Assembly: GCA_023053575.1 (NCBI GenBank)
Contig: JAKZAP010000017.1
Span: forward strand, 1,681,501-1,745,500
Direction of reading: 5' to 3'
From: Branchinecta lynchi
Taxonomy: Eukaryota > Arthropoda > Branchiopoda > Anostraca > Branchinectidae
DNA: 64,000 nucleotides
In this document: positions 45,181-55,857 of the stretch, in pieces
Position numbering within the stretch: the stretch's first letter is position 1
Layout of the letters: the number at the start of each line of letters is the position of its first letter
Notes under the pieces: generated by a model
Seen by the model: only the letters and a program-made list of their open reading frames with translations
What the model was told of the DNA's origin: nothing
The model's database searches: none
Translations under genes and position numbers: made by a program

Positions 45181-46328
45181 TATGGCACTTGTAGCCTCTG
45201 TCTCAAATGCAATACACCTATCGTAATTCCGTCTGTCGGTCTGTCCGGTTTTTTTTTCACACTTTTTCGAGCTAGGGTACTTCCAGATGTACTAGGACGA
45301 TGAAACTTGGCAGACTTATCAGGGACCAACCAAACTAACCTGGATATAACCAGTTTCTCGATCCGACCATCTGCGGGGGAGTAGGGGGCGGAGGAATCTG
45401 GAAAATTAGGGCAGTTTTTCACACGTTTCCGAGTTAGGGTACTTCCAGATGTGCTAGGACGTGAGGGACTGGAGGGAGGGGGAATCTGGAATATCGAGTT
45501 ATGCGTAACTTTGGAACGGGTGATGGATTTGAGTGAAATTTCATAATTGAACAAAGGACATGTCTCTGGGGATCTTTTTCATGTCAGGAAGATGGGGGGG
45601 GGGGGGATACGTGAAAGGCTGATACTGGAGAGATTGGGATGGAACTTTCTGGGAGTAAGAAAAAGGTGCTCTGGATAAATCTTTTTCACAGCTGGATTGA
45701 CTTCGGCGATTGGGGGGGGGGGAGTTTGAGGGGAGGGTGGGGGTGTCGGAATTCCGGTGATCACGATTTAAGGCACTTAGATGTGCTAGGACGATCTTGG
45801 CTGGAATATTAGACATTCGAGAAGATTGGCTTAGAAATCGCCACTTTTCAAATCCGACTATTCCTTAAAGTACCAATCTTGATTGTAAAGTAAGAAAAAT
45901 ACTTTTAAGCGAAATATACATTTTCATGGGTTTTGCTTACAAATGAAGTTCCAGCTCCCTTAAAGTGCGCATGTTAACTGCAAAGTCGGAAAGCACTTTT
46001 TATCAAATGGTTCATCTCAACTTATGATAGCGGATTCAACAGCTATGGGGGAGTTGATGGAGGGGTGGTCGGAAATTTCAAGAAACGGATAGAATGGAGG
46101 GATCGGAGTTAAACTTGCTGGGAAGAACAAGCATTTATTCTAGATAAATCGTTTGCACAGTTGGACTGGAGCAGGACACTTGGGGGTAGGAGGTGTAGGG
46201 GGGCCTTCCAGAATTCCTGTGATGGCGTTTTTCAAGACGAAAGTTGGCAGGCATATCGGGACCCGAACATCTGACAGACCCCCTTACCTACTACATACAG
46301 CTGCAAGTGCCATTTGAGCTTACAACTA
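45181..46328 (-). mobile_element. Family C element, copy 5
   Basis: Minus orientation: TATGGCACTTG at the right end (45181) without a perfect hairpin partner, then GTCTGTCGGTCTGTC, GATGAAACTTGGCAGACT, units with G runs of 10-12, and the left end GCAAGTGCCATTTGAGCTTA near 46302-46321. Confidence 0.75.
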
Positions 46329-46445
46329 TTTTTTTGCACCCATCTTCATACTCTTCTTTACGAAAACATAAAAGCTGCACTAATAATCAACTCGTGTTGA
46401 TCCTAATTAAACGAGAAAGGGTGTCTCCAATGGAGTAATCTTCCG

Positions 46446-47301
46446 TGCGTCTGTCCGTCTGTCAGCACGATAAATCTCGAAAGGAATGGGCTATTTTGAT
46501 GAAACTTGGTGTGAGGATTATTTCTGTCAACGGTAAGATCAAGTTCGTACATGGGCTCTGTAGTCCTACATTTAGGGGGGGGGGGGGGGTCAAATTAAGG
46601 GGCAACACACAAATTTTGTAACAGCTAATTTGATAGTCGATTATGGGGTAAAAAGACATGCTGAACACGATGGTGAAAACCATTTTCTTGCCGGATAAGG
46701 CAAGGTTGGTTGGTTAGAATTAAAAGTTTTCTTTGAAGTTGATTAGATGTTCCATTATGGAATAAGAAGACATACTGGACGCGATGATGAAAACCATTTT
46801 CTCGTCGAACAACTAGTTCGCCCGGAATCCGGCCAAACCGGAAAATTTGTTAAAAGCGAAAGTTTCGTTTGAAGTTGATTAGATGACAGATTTAGGGCTA
46901 AGAAAAGACGCTGAGTCTGTATATGACACTCATTTTTATCCGGACATTTAATTAGTCTGGAATCCGGTTGAAACCGGAAATTGTATAAGTTAAAGTTTTA
47001 TTTGAATTTATTAGATGTTCTTTATAGGGATAAGGAGATACGCTGACTTCGTTTCTGGATTGTTCTTTTTTGCTGGACAAGTAGTTCAATCGGAATTCGG
47101 CCGAAACCGGAAATCTGGCAGATGTAAAGCAGGAAGTTTCGGTCAGTATCGTCAAAATAGAAATGGCTTATAAAGGTATATCTGAACTTGGTTTTCTCAG
47201 ATGGTTAGCGTGGCGAAGACTAGATCTAGCGAAGACAAGACCCAATTCCCGGGATCAAACATTAGATTTTTGGGATCCCATCGAAACCTTAGGTCTTGTT
47301 T
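46446..47301 (-). mobile_element. Family A element, copy 12 (right end lost)
   Basis: Starts within the GTCCGTCTGT microsatellite, then GATGAAACTTGGTGTGAGGA, a 13-base G run, about three core units and the left terminus GGGATCCCATCGAAACC, then TTAGGTCTTGTT. Confidence 0.75.
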
Positions 47302-48494
47302 CTCAAGAGATATCCTCTTGTTACATGGAATCCCAAAACTTGCAATGGGTATTGCAATCTGTAAACCTGGTCTGTCGTGGTTAATCCGCGAAATTCCTCG
47401 AAAAAGTTAAGTAGCTTTTGGACATTCGGGTCCCTGGTTTGAAAGCCTTCGGTTCTTACACATATAAACACAGATCTTTGATGTCCTATTTATATTCAGT
47501 TGGTAGGCTACGTAAAATTAGAAAAACCATCTTCCCACTAACAAGAGGAAAATTTCCGTAAAGAGTTGAGTCTCGTACATTGCAATTACTTTTGATAGTA
47601 GGGCTAATATTCTCTCCAAGAAATATTAGGAGGCGACACGAGAAAGCTTGGCATTAAAATCTACGACCTAACCCTCAACTTAGGTCCGAGTCTCGATACG
47701 CGACGGGCGGTGCTCTACACGGCAATTGAAGAACGAAAATTTCGCTTACAGTCCGAATAACGTACAATAAAAGGATTGTCTTCGAGTTGTAGGTGTTTCC
47801 TGATTTCTATCTGAGGGACTGGAATTCACAAAGGCTTTGCAGATGTTCTTTAGCACAACCATTGTAGCACAAAAAGTCATATCATACCACCGACCTAACG
47901 GGGTTATGAAACCTGGTTTAAACAACTCGCCTTGCCTTTGACAGGGACGGATTTACGACTGAAGCTGGCCAAAAGTGCAAAAATTTAGAATTAAAAAAAA
48001 AAAAAATCGAATTGTCTTAAAATAAAAGGAGCGTCCGGGACCTCGATGAGGCCAAAATAAAAGAGTGATAGGACTTAGCAAAAGGCAGGAGAGGGGTGAA
48101 TCTCCGCTCCTTCGGGCCACCCCTTATTCCGACTATGCTTTTACTTCTTATTTCCTTGTGAACTACTCCAAATCGTGTTGCCAGTCGAAAACTTTCTCTG
48201 CACGTTACTCTATTTTTACCTTTTACTTTTGTGCTCATCCTCTATATTTTCCTTTCGTATTTTATGCAGAATCTAACAACAAGCTTCTAATATTTCTGAC
48301 TAAATGTTTACGTAATTATTACAGTGAAAAAGTAACATAAAAGACTACGAAATACAGTTCCGAGTCTACCTAGGATGTTGAACTTTGGATAGGTCTGTTT
48401 GCGCGTATCGTGGCGAAAACCTTTCAATTTCCGTAAAAATTAGCAACAACCTCTTTATCAAGCAACAAAGTTTGTTACAAACTATTTGAACAGC
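47302..48494. other. No gene assigned
   Basis: About 1.2 kb. Frames open on both strands near 48017-48340 lack family resemblance and splice borders. An A run lies near 47993-48005. Confidence 0.4.
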
Positions 48495-49258
48495 TTTTCT
48501 TTTCACCCATCTTCACGCGAACGGGATCTTTCTTTTAAGTAAACAGAACAGTCGAACCCAAAGAAATTTTGTATCGACCCTAATTAAACGAAAAAAGGTT
48601 CGCTCCTTCTGATTATTCCCCTGGGTTCGCGCCCCTTCTTCATAGATGTTACTGATCTAGCAAAGTTGGGCCAACTGTCGGATTTTTGGGCCAAATGACG
48701 GGTGGGCGAACTGTCGGATTTTTGGGCCAAATGACGGGTGGGCGAACTGTCGGAAAAGTTGGGCTAACTGACGGATTCTTAGGCGAAATGACGGGTGGGT
48801 CAACTAACGGATTTTTGGGCCAAATGACGGGTGGGCGAACTGTCGGATTTTTGGGCCAACTGACGGGTAGACAAACTGTCGGAAAAATTGGGCGAAGTGA
48901 CGGATTCTTAGGCGAAATGACGGGTGGGTCAACTGACGGATTTTTGGGCCAAATGACGGGTGGGCGAACTGACGGTGGGTGAACTGACGGGTGGGTGAAC
49001 TGACGGTGGGCGAACTGACGGGTGGGAGTAGTGACGGGTGGGTGAACTGACGGGTGGGCGTAGTGACGGGTGGGTGTAGTGACGGGTGGGCGTAGTGACG
49101 GGTGGGCGTAGTGACGGGTGGGAGTAGTGACGGGTGGGCGTAGTGACGGGTGGGCGTACTGACGTTGGGCGAACTGACGGGTGGGCGAACTGTCGGATTT
49201 TGGAAGTGGGCGAACTGACGGGTGGGTGAACTGACGGGTGGGGGTAGTGACAGCGACC
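48495..49258 (-). repeat. 16-bp minisatellite, locus 2 (family E), with shared flank
   Basis: Array at 48668-49258, reverse of locus 1: units such as GTGACGGGTGGGCGTA and AACTGACGGGTGGGCG, plus longer GGATTTTTGGGCCAA types near one end. The same order of variants appears as at locus 1 in mirror image. The flank 48495-48650 shares TCCTTCTGATTATTCCCCTG and CCTAATTAAACGA with 41.6-41.85 kb and 46.33-46.44 kb. The 218-codon minus-strand frame (48649-49305) has a 16-residue period (48 bp = three units) and follows from the array. Confidence 0.85.
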
Positions 49259-49481
49259 CGCTTTAAAGGCACAGAAAACTTTACTACGCAACTTTCGGTC
49301 ATCAAACCGACCTGGGGGGCTTATATAAAGATACAGAGACTTATTGTCGACTTCTTTGTTATCTCGAACCCTTCGTGTTCCTTAGTGTTCCCAAGGCTAG
49401 CTGGCAGGCCCTTGCCCCTTATGCACTGTAATTATGCACTTATGCACTGTAAAAGTTCGCCTTTGGCCGTGTTTCAGCCAT

Positions 49482-49530
49482 AGTATCGGGGTAGTAGTCA
49501 AGAGGTCGTGCGTTCGATTCCTACTCCCGG
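49482..49530 (+). ncRNA. tRNA-like promoter remnant (possible SINE or pseudo-tRNA)
   Basis: TATCGGGGTAGTAGTC resembles a tRNA D-arm/A box and GCGTTCGATTCC a T-arm/B box, followed by CTCCCGGCA like a 3' acceptor strand. The boxes are too close for an anticodon arm between them, and no 5' acceptor partner (GCCGGGA) is seen. It cannot be a working tRNA. Confidence 0.3.
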
Positions 49531-49704
49531 CACACAAACCTTTTGCTTTTTTTTCTACTAACTCAGAAGTCGAATTCTCGGAAACTGCCCGGAAACTGCA
49601 ATGGTCGTAACAAGAATTTTTCTTACTCTCAATATCGATTCAGGTACATTCATGATATGTCAGCTAGCTCCCCGAGTCAAGTTTGAGTCGAGTTTTCTGT
49701 TCCT

Positions 49705-50148
49705 TTAAAGTTTAACTGAAAAGGCAACTTATTTTTACATCTTAGATTCAAATACATTGAATTATTACAACACCTATTGGGGATTTTCATTCTGTCCACA
49801 GTAGTCTCCAGTAGGGACGTTGGGAATGTGGACGCTTTCCCATGGTGAATCCGTCCACAATTCGCCCGCGAAAATCACTGCACTATCACTACACGAGACA
49901 CATCACTATCTAGCTCTAGTTTTTGGCACTGCAGACTCGTTTGCTGCTGGTATTGTTGCCAAATGTTCCAGGCACCATAGAGATATCACAAAAACGGGGA
50001 GAGCGGCAAGCACAATGGGATAATCGATTATTTGGAAATATCAGAAAAACAAACTAACGCTTTTTCATCGGGTTTTCAAGATTACTTAAGCGAACAAGTG
50101 ATGGGTAACTAGACTGTAGTATCCTAGCCCTTTTCGGTTAAACTTTAA
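49705..50148 (+). mobile_element. Family J TIR element, copy 4 (intact, without family I)
   Basis: Starts TTAAAGTTTAACTGAAAAGG and ends CCCTTTTCGGTTAAACTTTAA, inverted ends of about 20 bp. Length 444 bp. It is the reverse of the copy at 58331-59100 over most of its length, sharing GGACGGATTCACCATGGGAA in that orientation. At AATCCCCAAT|AGGTGTTG it is uninterrupted, whereas the other copy holds a family I element. Confidence 0.8.
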
Positions 50149-50412
50149 GCATACCTCACTTGCGGACTGTTACCAACCTTCAATCCAGCAAGGCATAGGC
50201 TACAACACATACGGGGGTATACCATGACCTACAGCTTCGCTCCCCTTTCCAGATCTCCTTGACATCTTTAATTTTTGTTTTGTTTTTTTCTTTTCCTTTG
50301 TTTGTCTCTGCTCGACGTGGGAAGGTACCATCCCATCGTTAGCCTTTTCCATTTGGATAAGTCCCTTTAGGACACAGGGAACTGAAATTTGACCTCACTG
50401 CTCTGTTCGCAG

Positions 50413-50568
50413 AAGTCACTTTGAAGTTGAGAGACATGGACCAGAAAGACTTTGAAGTCTCTGGGGTCTTGGAACTCCAGTCGGATGTGGAGGGGGAAAT
50501 TCGACTCGTTCTCTCAGCAACAGCCCCCGTTTGCGTGGATCCTGCAGCATCTGTTATTCAAATAGACG
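50413..50568 (+). CDS. Internal exon 1 of a three-exon set, unrecognised secreted-type protein
   Basis: Acceptor CTGCTCTGTTCGCAG and donor GACG|GTAAGA bound 156 bp (52 codons) entered and left in phase 1. The frame reads VTLKLRDMDQKDFEVSGVLE, then LQSDVEGEIRLVLSATAPVC and VDPAASVIQIDG. Alternating hydrophobic and polar residues suggest beta strands; there is one cysteine. Its last base plus the first two of the next exon make GGC (Gly). Symmetric phase-1 exons are typical of extracellular modules. No database-recognisable motif is visible to me. The introns around it are full of J and A elements. Confidence 0.65.
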
Positions 50569-50704
50569 GTAAGATAGAAATTCGAGAGAGAGATAGGCAT
50601 GGAAAATGATTGGACGGAAGGACGCAGTGGCTCAAAGGTAAACTGAAACGGTATACTGAAACGCTGAGAGCAATAATAATAATAATTTTACTTTTCGCCC
50701 TTCA

Positions 50705-52136
50705 ACAAGACCAAAGGTTTCGATGGGATCCCAAAAATTCAATATCTGATCCAGACAACTGGGTCTTGTCTTAGCCAGATCCAGTCTTCGCCAGACTCCT
50801 TGAACATTTTTACAATTAAAATTCAGAAACAGATTAAGGCCAAATAGCTAATCACCTGAGAAAACCAAGTTCAGATTTGGATTCAGCATGTGTGTTTACC
50901 CCTATAAGTCATATCTGTTTTGACGAAAACTTCCTGCCACTTCTGCCAATTTCCCGGTTCCGGCCGAACTCCAGAACTACTTGTCCGGCGAAAAAAGAAA
51001 GCTCAAAGACGAAATCAGGGTATCTTCTTTCCCCAGTAATGAACATCTAATCAACTTCAAATAGAAATTTAGCTAATAACAAGTTTTCCGATTCCAGCCG
51101 GATTCCGGTCGAGCTATATGTCCAGGTAAAATACGATTGTCACACAGGGACTCAGCATCTCTTCTTACCCCTAAACCGCTTATCTAATCAACTAGAAATA
51201 AAACTTTGACTTCCAACAGTTTTCCGGTTTTGACCGGATTCCGGACGAACTACATGTCCGGGTAGAAACTTGTTTTCACATAAGTGTTCAGCATGTCTTC
51301 TTGCCCTAAATGGAACATCTAATCAACTCCAAATAAAACTTTAAATTTTGACAAACTTTCCGGTTTGGGCCGGATTCCGGTCGAAATACTTGTCCGTCGA
51401 GAAAATAGTTTTAACCATCGTCTTCAGCATGTCTCCCTACCTCTAAATCGAACATTTAATCAACTTCAAATAAAACTTTTACTTTCAACAAACTTTCCGG
51501 TTTGGGCCGGATTCCGGGCGAAATACTTGTCCACCGAGAAAATAGTTTTCACCATCGTCTTCAGCATGTCTTCCTACCCCTAAATCGAACATCTAATCAA
51601 TTTCAAATAAAACTTTTACTTTCAACAAACTTTCCGGTTTGGGCCGGATTCCGGGCGAAATACTTGTCCGTCGAGAAAATAATTTTCACCATCGTCTTCA
51701 GCATGTCTTCCTACCCCTAAATCGAACATCTAATCAACTTCAAATAAAACTTTTACTTTCAACAAACTTTCCGGTTTTGGCCGGATTCCGGGCGAACTAC
51801 TTGTCCGATGACAAAATGGTTTTCACCATCGTGTTCAGCATGTCTTCTTACCCCATAATCGACTATCAAATTAGCTGTTTCAAAATATTTTGTTTGTCCC
51901 TTAATTTGAATCCCCTCCCCCACCCCTAAATGTAGAGCTACAAAGCCCATCTACGAACTTGACTGGTCCGACGACCCAACGAACCCTCACACCAAGTTTC
52001 ATCAAAATATCTCATTCCCTTCGAGAGTTATCGTGCTTACAGACGGACGGACGGACGGACGGACGGACGGACGGACAGACGGACAACTTTTGCGAAGTCA
52101 TAGGTATCCCTCCACTTACGTTTTGGGATCCCAAAA
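50705..52136 (+). mobile_element. Family A element, copy 13 (longest intact copy)
   Basis: AACAAGACCAAAGG plus GATGGGATCCCAAAAA at left; ACGTTTTGGGATCCCAAAAA at right. Between them lie about eight core units, the last four almost identical with exact 137-bp spacing (51365, 51502, 51639), the 3' box CACCAAGTTTCATCAAAATA, and a GGAC microsatellite of about ten units (52041-52084). It is uninterrupted where copy 6 holds a retrotransposon. It lies in the intron after the 50413 exon, in the same orientation as the gene. Confidence 0.9.
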
Positions 52137-52239
52137 AGCACATGGCATAGACGGAGTAGGAATAAAGAAAGAAAAAAGAAGGAAACAGTTTAAAAAGAGG
52201 AGACCAGACAAAATAAAGACTACGACAATATTATCCTAT

Positions 52240-52425
52240 CTACAAAACTATCGTATTTAGAAAAATGCTCTCCCATTGATACTTAATATTATTGTTGTAC
52301 TTCTGTATAAGTTGTCCTACTGCTGTGAGTGGGTCAGTGGTAATAGTGAACGATTTTACTATTTCCGGTCCAAAGAGGGAGGCGGAGCAGGAATTTTCAG
52401 AACACTCCTGAACATTCCTGAACAC
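52240..52425 (-). mobile_element. Retrotransposon C-terminal fragment (DPLTAV type)
   Basis: The minus-strand frame contains GPEIVKSFTITTDPLTAVGQ, then LIQKYNNNIKYQWESI. Its TDPLTAV..IQ.Y..NI core matches SDPLTAVQKQIETYSQNI at 61.5 kb. A repeat of ACACTCCTGAACATTCC is at its 5' side. Confidence 0.5.
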
Positions 52426-52439
52426 TCCTTGTGATGATT

Positions 52440-52590
52440 TTTAAGGGGGTCACATGGGGGGGGGGGGTCGTAAAAATAGTCGATTTTCGTCAAAACAGTC
52501 ATTTTTTCTGCAAAAACAGTAGTTTTGTCTGCAAAAAAAGAACAGTCGATAAAAATGACCAGCCAGTCAGCTAAATACCTTGCTCTGGTA
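52440..52590 (-). repeat. Family N repeat, copy 4
   Basis: GTCGATTTTCGTCAAAACAG, TTTTCTGCAAAAACAG and ATGACCAGCCAGTCAGCTAA, next to a 10-base G run at 52458. Matches copy 1 in order. Confidence 0.5.
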
Positions 52591-52964
52591 CCTTTAGTGA
52601 CTGTTGCATATGTGGTTGGTTAGATTCTGGTGGAAGATTCCGCTGCTTCCCAGTCAAATCTCCATAGTTTCATTCTCTTGGCGTCCCGACGGCATTGGTG
52701 ATGATGATGAAGAAATTTTATGTACGCACTTAAGAAGAGGAAAATAGTGCAGTACAGACAAAGACAAGGAAAGCAAAACTTGGATACATCATTATTTCGA
52801 CAGCAACAGAAATAGAAAAACTGTCCTCGAAACCGTGACTATAAATAAAAGGAAGTATCGCCGAACCTTGCTTTGTCCTTCTTATCCTGGACTTTCTCGG
52901 TCCTGCCGGACTGTTCAAAATATCCTAAGCAATTATGGGACCGCCTTTGCCACCTCATGGTCCA
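52591..52964. other. No recognised feature
   Basis: About 370 bp between N and K elements. No supported exon or RNA. Confidence 0.45.
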
Positions 52965-53162
52965 TTTACACACTGCGTAAAATCCGAGGGTATTTTGAAA
53001 TCCGAGCGTATTTTACGTACGTTTTGAGCTTAAAAACATTTCTAGCAGTACGGACGTATTTGGGAAATATACGTCTGTATTGCTAGAAATCTTTTCAAGC
53101 TCAAAACGTGCGTAAATACACTCGGATTTCAAAATACGCTCGGATTTTACGCAGTGTGTAAA
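52965..53162. mobile_element. Family K foldback element, 198 bp
   Basis: Almost the whole element is an inverted repeat. The left arm starts TTTACACACTGCGTAAAATC and the right arm ends GATTTTACGCAGTGTGTAAA. Arms of about 95 bp flank a few bases near 53055. The arms also share GCTAGAAAT/ATTTCTAGC and CAAAACGT/ACGTTTTG. Such a palindrome should extrude a cruciform or a long RNA hairpin if transcribed. A MITE is likely; flanks show no convincing target duplication. Confidence 0.85.
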
Positions 53163-53230
53163 CCCTCCTTCAAAAGCGTTTATTTCATCTCTGTACATAC
53201 TCTGAACTTACCAGTTTTCAAATGTACTCA

Positions 53231-53537
53231 AAGCGTGTTCCAGCCTACTTACCATAGTTACTACGCATGACGTCACGAATTCTGGATTTGTGAGTTTTCA
53301 AGGCTGGAACGATTTTTCTATTTTCCAGCAGTATATTATGCCAAGGGCAAATCCGACCAATCGCGTCACAAAGATGCGTATTTTTCACGCTTACTACAAT
53401 CCAGAGCAAGGCAAGCAAGTAGTTACTGTTAGTTACTATTTCGAGAAGGTTGGAACGGTCAGCGTAGTAACTTTTGAAGAGGGTGAAACGAATGTAGTAA
53501 CTAATAGTTACTATTGTTAGAAGGGTGGAACACACTC
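53231..53537 (-). mobile_element. Family I TIR element, copy 2 (diverged)
   Basis: Ends AAGCGTGTTCCAGCCT and AGGGTGGAACACACTC. The interior matches copies 1 and 3, including GACGTCACGAATTCTGG and TCAGCGTAGTAACTTTT. Flanking TCA and TCG could be a decayed 3-bp duplication. Confidence 0.75.
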
Positions 53538-53552
53538 TCGGATTCCCACATA

Positions 53553-53848
53553 TTCAAACAATGAACACAATGGATACGTCAGCTACGATGCTTCATTAGC
53601 GATATTGCGGCCCTTCTTGGCAAGGGTCCTCGTCAGGCTGTCAATCTTCAGGGTCAACATCCTGGAAGAAAACAAACCTGTAATTAATAGCTAAAGCTTC
53701 TACCAACTATAAATATCTTATTCGGGCTAATTACTTTCGAATACCACTGTAGGGAAAAAACTAGTTCTAAGATTTAATTTTTTTTCTTCTGGGATTTAAA
53801 CCATCGTAGCTGACGTATCCGTTGTATACATTATTTGAATATATGTTT
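53553..53848. mobile_element. Family G element, copy 5 (both ends kept)
   Basis: Left ATTCAAACAATG then GGATACGTCAGCTACGAT; right ATCGTAGCTGACGTATCC then CATTATTTGAATAT: inverted ends of about 40 bp. The central box GCCCTTCTTGGCAAGGGTCC, then GTCAGGCTGTCAATC, matches copy 4. About 295 bp, non-coding. Confidence 0.75.
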
Positions 53849-54309
53849 CAAAGTCAGCTTGGGTTCAAGGAATATTTATCGGAATCCCGTGTCCCGCAAA
53901 GAACGGAAAAGACGGTCTTTTAATCCAGTTTTCATCACTGTGCTAACCAGCTTATCTTGCCCTTACAGTATTGGACAATTGTCTAAAAATGTTGTCTCTA
54001 AGCTCCCAAAAGCGACACAGTTCCTTGGAGGCGAGGTGGTAGTAGGGACTCCTTCTACAACCTTATTAACCAACTTCCGCAGTTCTAACGAGCGAACTTT
54101 TTGCTAATTTCGAGGGAACCGCAACTTTTTCAGGAAAAGTCACTGGGAATTACAGAAAATGGAAAGCAGGCTTGGGAACTTTGAATCCAGTTTCCTCTGA
54201 ACTCTGAAAGTTGAAAGTTTAGGGAAGTTGTCCTTTCCGTTTGCTAACCCGGTTCGGGTCGAGGGGAAAGGGGTCGGTTTACCCGAATTACTAACTTTTG
54301 AATAGGATA
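53849..54309. other. No gene assigned
   Basis: A 90-codon frame (53835-54107) begins in family G flank sequence (AGCTTGGGTTCAAGGA), so its start is repeat-derived. Not called. Confidence 0.4.
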
Positions 54310-54520
54310 TACCATGGTGGGTATATCCAGGATTGCATAGCCTAAGCCAGCGCCGCGTAGGGTATGGCGGAGGACCCAAAATCAGTAAGGGTTTTAAAAT
54401 TTGAGTGAAATTCATAAAATAACCCTTTAAAAAAAATTCCGATTACATTAACCGGCGCCCGGCATAGACAGGACCAAACGCTGGACTTAGCCAAATCAGG
54501 CATTTCTGGTAGGCTGACGG
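54310..54520. mobile_element. Family M fragment, copy 2 (diverged)
   Basis: Reverse of the M copy at 39.7 kb: CCAAACGCTGGACTTAGCCA, then AATCAGGCATTTCTGGTAGG, and TTGAGTGAAATTCAT for its central part. A 15-base G run follows at 54519. Confidence 0.45.
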
Positions 54521-55330
54521 GGGGGGGGGGGGGCTCACGTGGTAGACTGACGGGTCGTGAATTGTTATTATGTCGATCTTTAAAGGACTCGCGTGCCCAA
54601 ACTGCATTCAGTATTAGGCGTCCCAGTAATATTTGTCGACGCCCCTCATAATCAGTAAATGAGAATATTTGGTGACGTGTTCGTCATCGACTTGGGTTGA
54701 GAACGGTATAGCTAAATGTCCCTGCGTCAGTGTGCTATTTATATTCCAAAAATAAAGTTGGACAGGGACGACAACAAAAGACGACCAAACGGACGACGAC
54801 GACAGGGAGTTGGGGGTCATAATCATAATTGTTAGAATTGGTTCTTCAAGTCAATGTTGCCATATTGGCGGATTTTACGCCAAGCTAGCGAATATTGTCG
54901 GAGACTGGCGTAAATAATTTTTGCAACGTGTTGATAGTCATTGAGTTTTTGGTAGGTCTTGATTTTTCTGGCGTATTTTTTCAAAGCCCACGGCTTATCT
55001 TTTTACACCAACCTGGCAACACCGCTTCAAACCTAGCTCGCTCATTGAGTAAGTTTTTTACCCATATAAAAGGTGGCACAAATCTTACCGTTCATGGACA
55101 GCCAAAAGATCGTATCACACATTTTCTGATATATGTTTCACCCAATTTCTTTGTAGCCGAAAGAAAGACGCGTCTTTTGGTCTGTTTGTCGTGTCCCTTG
55201 TAATGCTGCAAATTTGTGTTATCTTATCTATCTACCTATCTATATATTTTGTATTTGTTTTCATTTATTTCTGTCATTTTATTTATATCCCACTTTCCAA
55301 ATGGCGGTTGAAAAATAAATTGCTTACTTG
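54521..55330 (+). other. Unassigned; ends in a retrotransposon-like 3' tail
   Basis: A 102-codon frame (54895-55203) is open without recognisable family. An ATCT microsatellite follows (55217-55245), then CAAATGGCGGTTGAAAAATA and AATTGCTTACTT, close to the tail near 60765. The frame may therefore belong to a decayed element. Confidence 0.35.
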
Positions 55331-55857
55331 GCCTACTGACTTAATGGTCTAAAAATCGCTTTTTTTTTTTACTCTCCGGAACATTTCTGAAAAGTGCAGA
55401 TACGACTTTTTGGCTGCCCAAGCACGATATAGGGTATTGGTCAAAATGAAAGAATAGAAATAAAGAAGCCAGACTAAACTAAACAAGCCTAAAATTTTTT
55501 TTATTATAATCTGCATTTTCGTATTGACCAAAAATGTCATAGGGCTGCGATTGTTGTTTATTATTACTAGTGACAAACAAAAATTGTTGTACTCCTTTGT
55601 ATAAATACGGTACGCCAGGATATTTTGGTACGGGGGGTTGTCCGATTTGCAGTCAAACCTAGCATTCGCAGCTGTATTTAGTTGAGCCCGACCCTGTCCG
55701 AACAGCTTTTTTTATCCACATTTTTACTAGTAGGGGAAAACTTTACAAATCATCCGTCTCCAAAAAATCCCTTCCACTGTAACGTATTAAACGAGTGAAT
55801 CACTTTACTTAAAGCACAACTCTTATTAGAAATGATCTTTGCCCTATAAAATGAATC
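55331..55857. other. No recognised feature
   Basis: A+T-rich, apparently unique. CCTATAAAATG near 55841 resembles a TATA motif directly before the next open frame. Confidence 0.4.

Noticed and set aside
45180..45554. 124-codon minus-strand frame with AKFHRPSTSGSTLARK
   Set aside because: The AKFHRPS-type peptide is the translated AAGTTTCATC box of family C, found in all copies in changing frames.
48649..49305. 218-codon minus-strand frame, the longest in the window
   Set aside because: It is the 16-bp minisatellite read through; three units make a 16-residue repeat and the unit has no stop in any frame.
49482..49530. A functional tRNA gene
   Set aside because: A- and B-box-like motifs are too close, the anticodon arm is missing, and no 5' acceptor strand pairs with CTCCCGGC.
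51365..51929. Series of overlapping frames with FPVWAGFRAKYLS-type repeats, taken at first for a repeat protein
   Set aside because: They come from 137-bp family A units; 137 is not a multiple of 3, so each unit restarts in a new frame.
28956..52136. Canonical Helitron identity for family A
   Set aside because: Tandem core and end palindromes are suggestive, but the expected TC start and CTRR end are not seen, so I left it unclassified.
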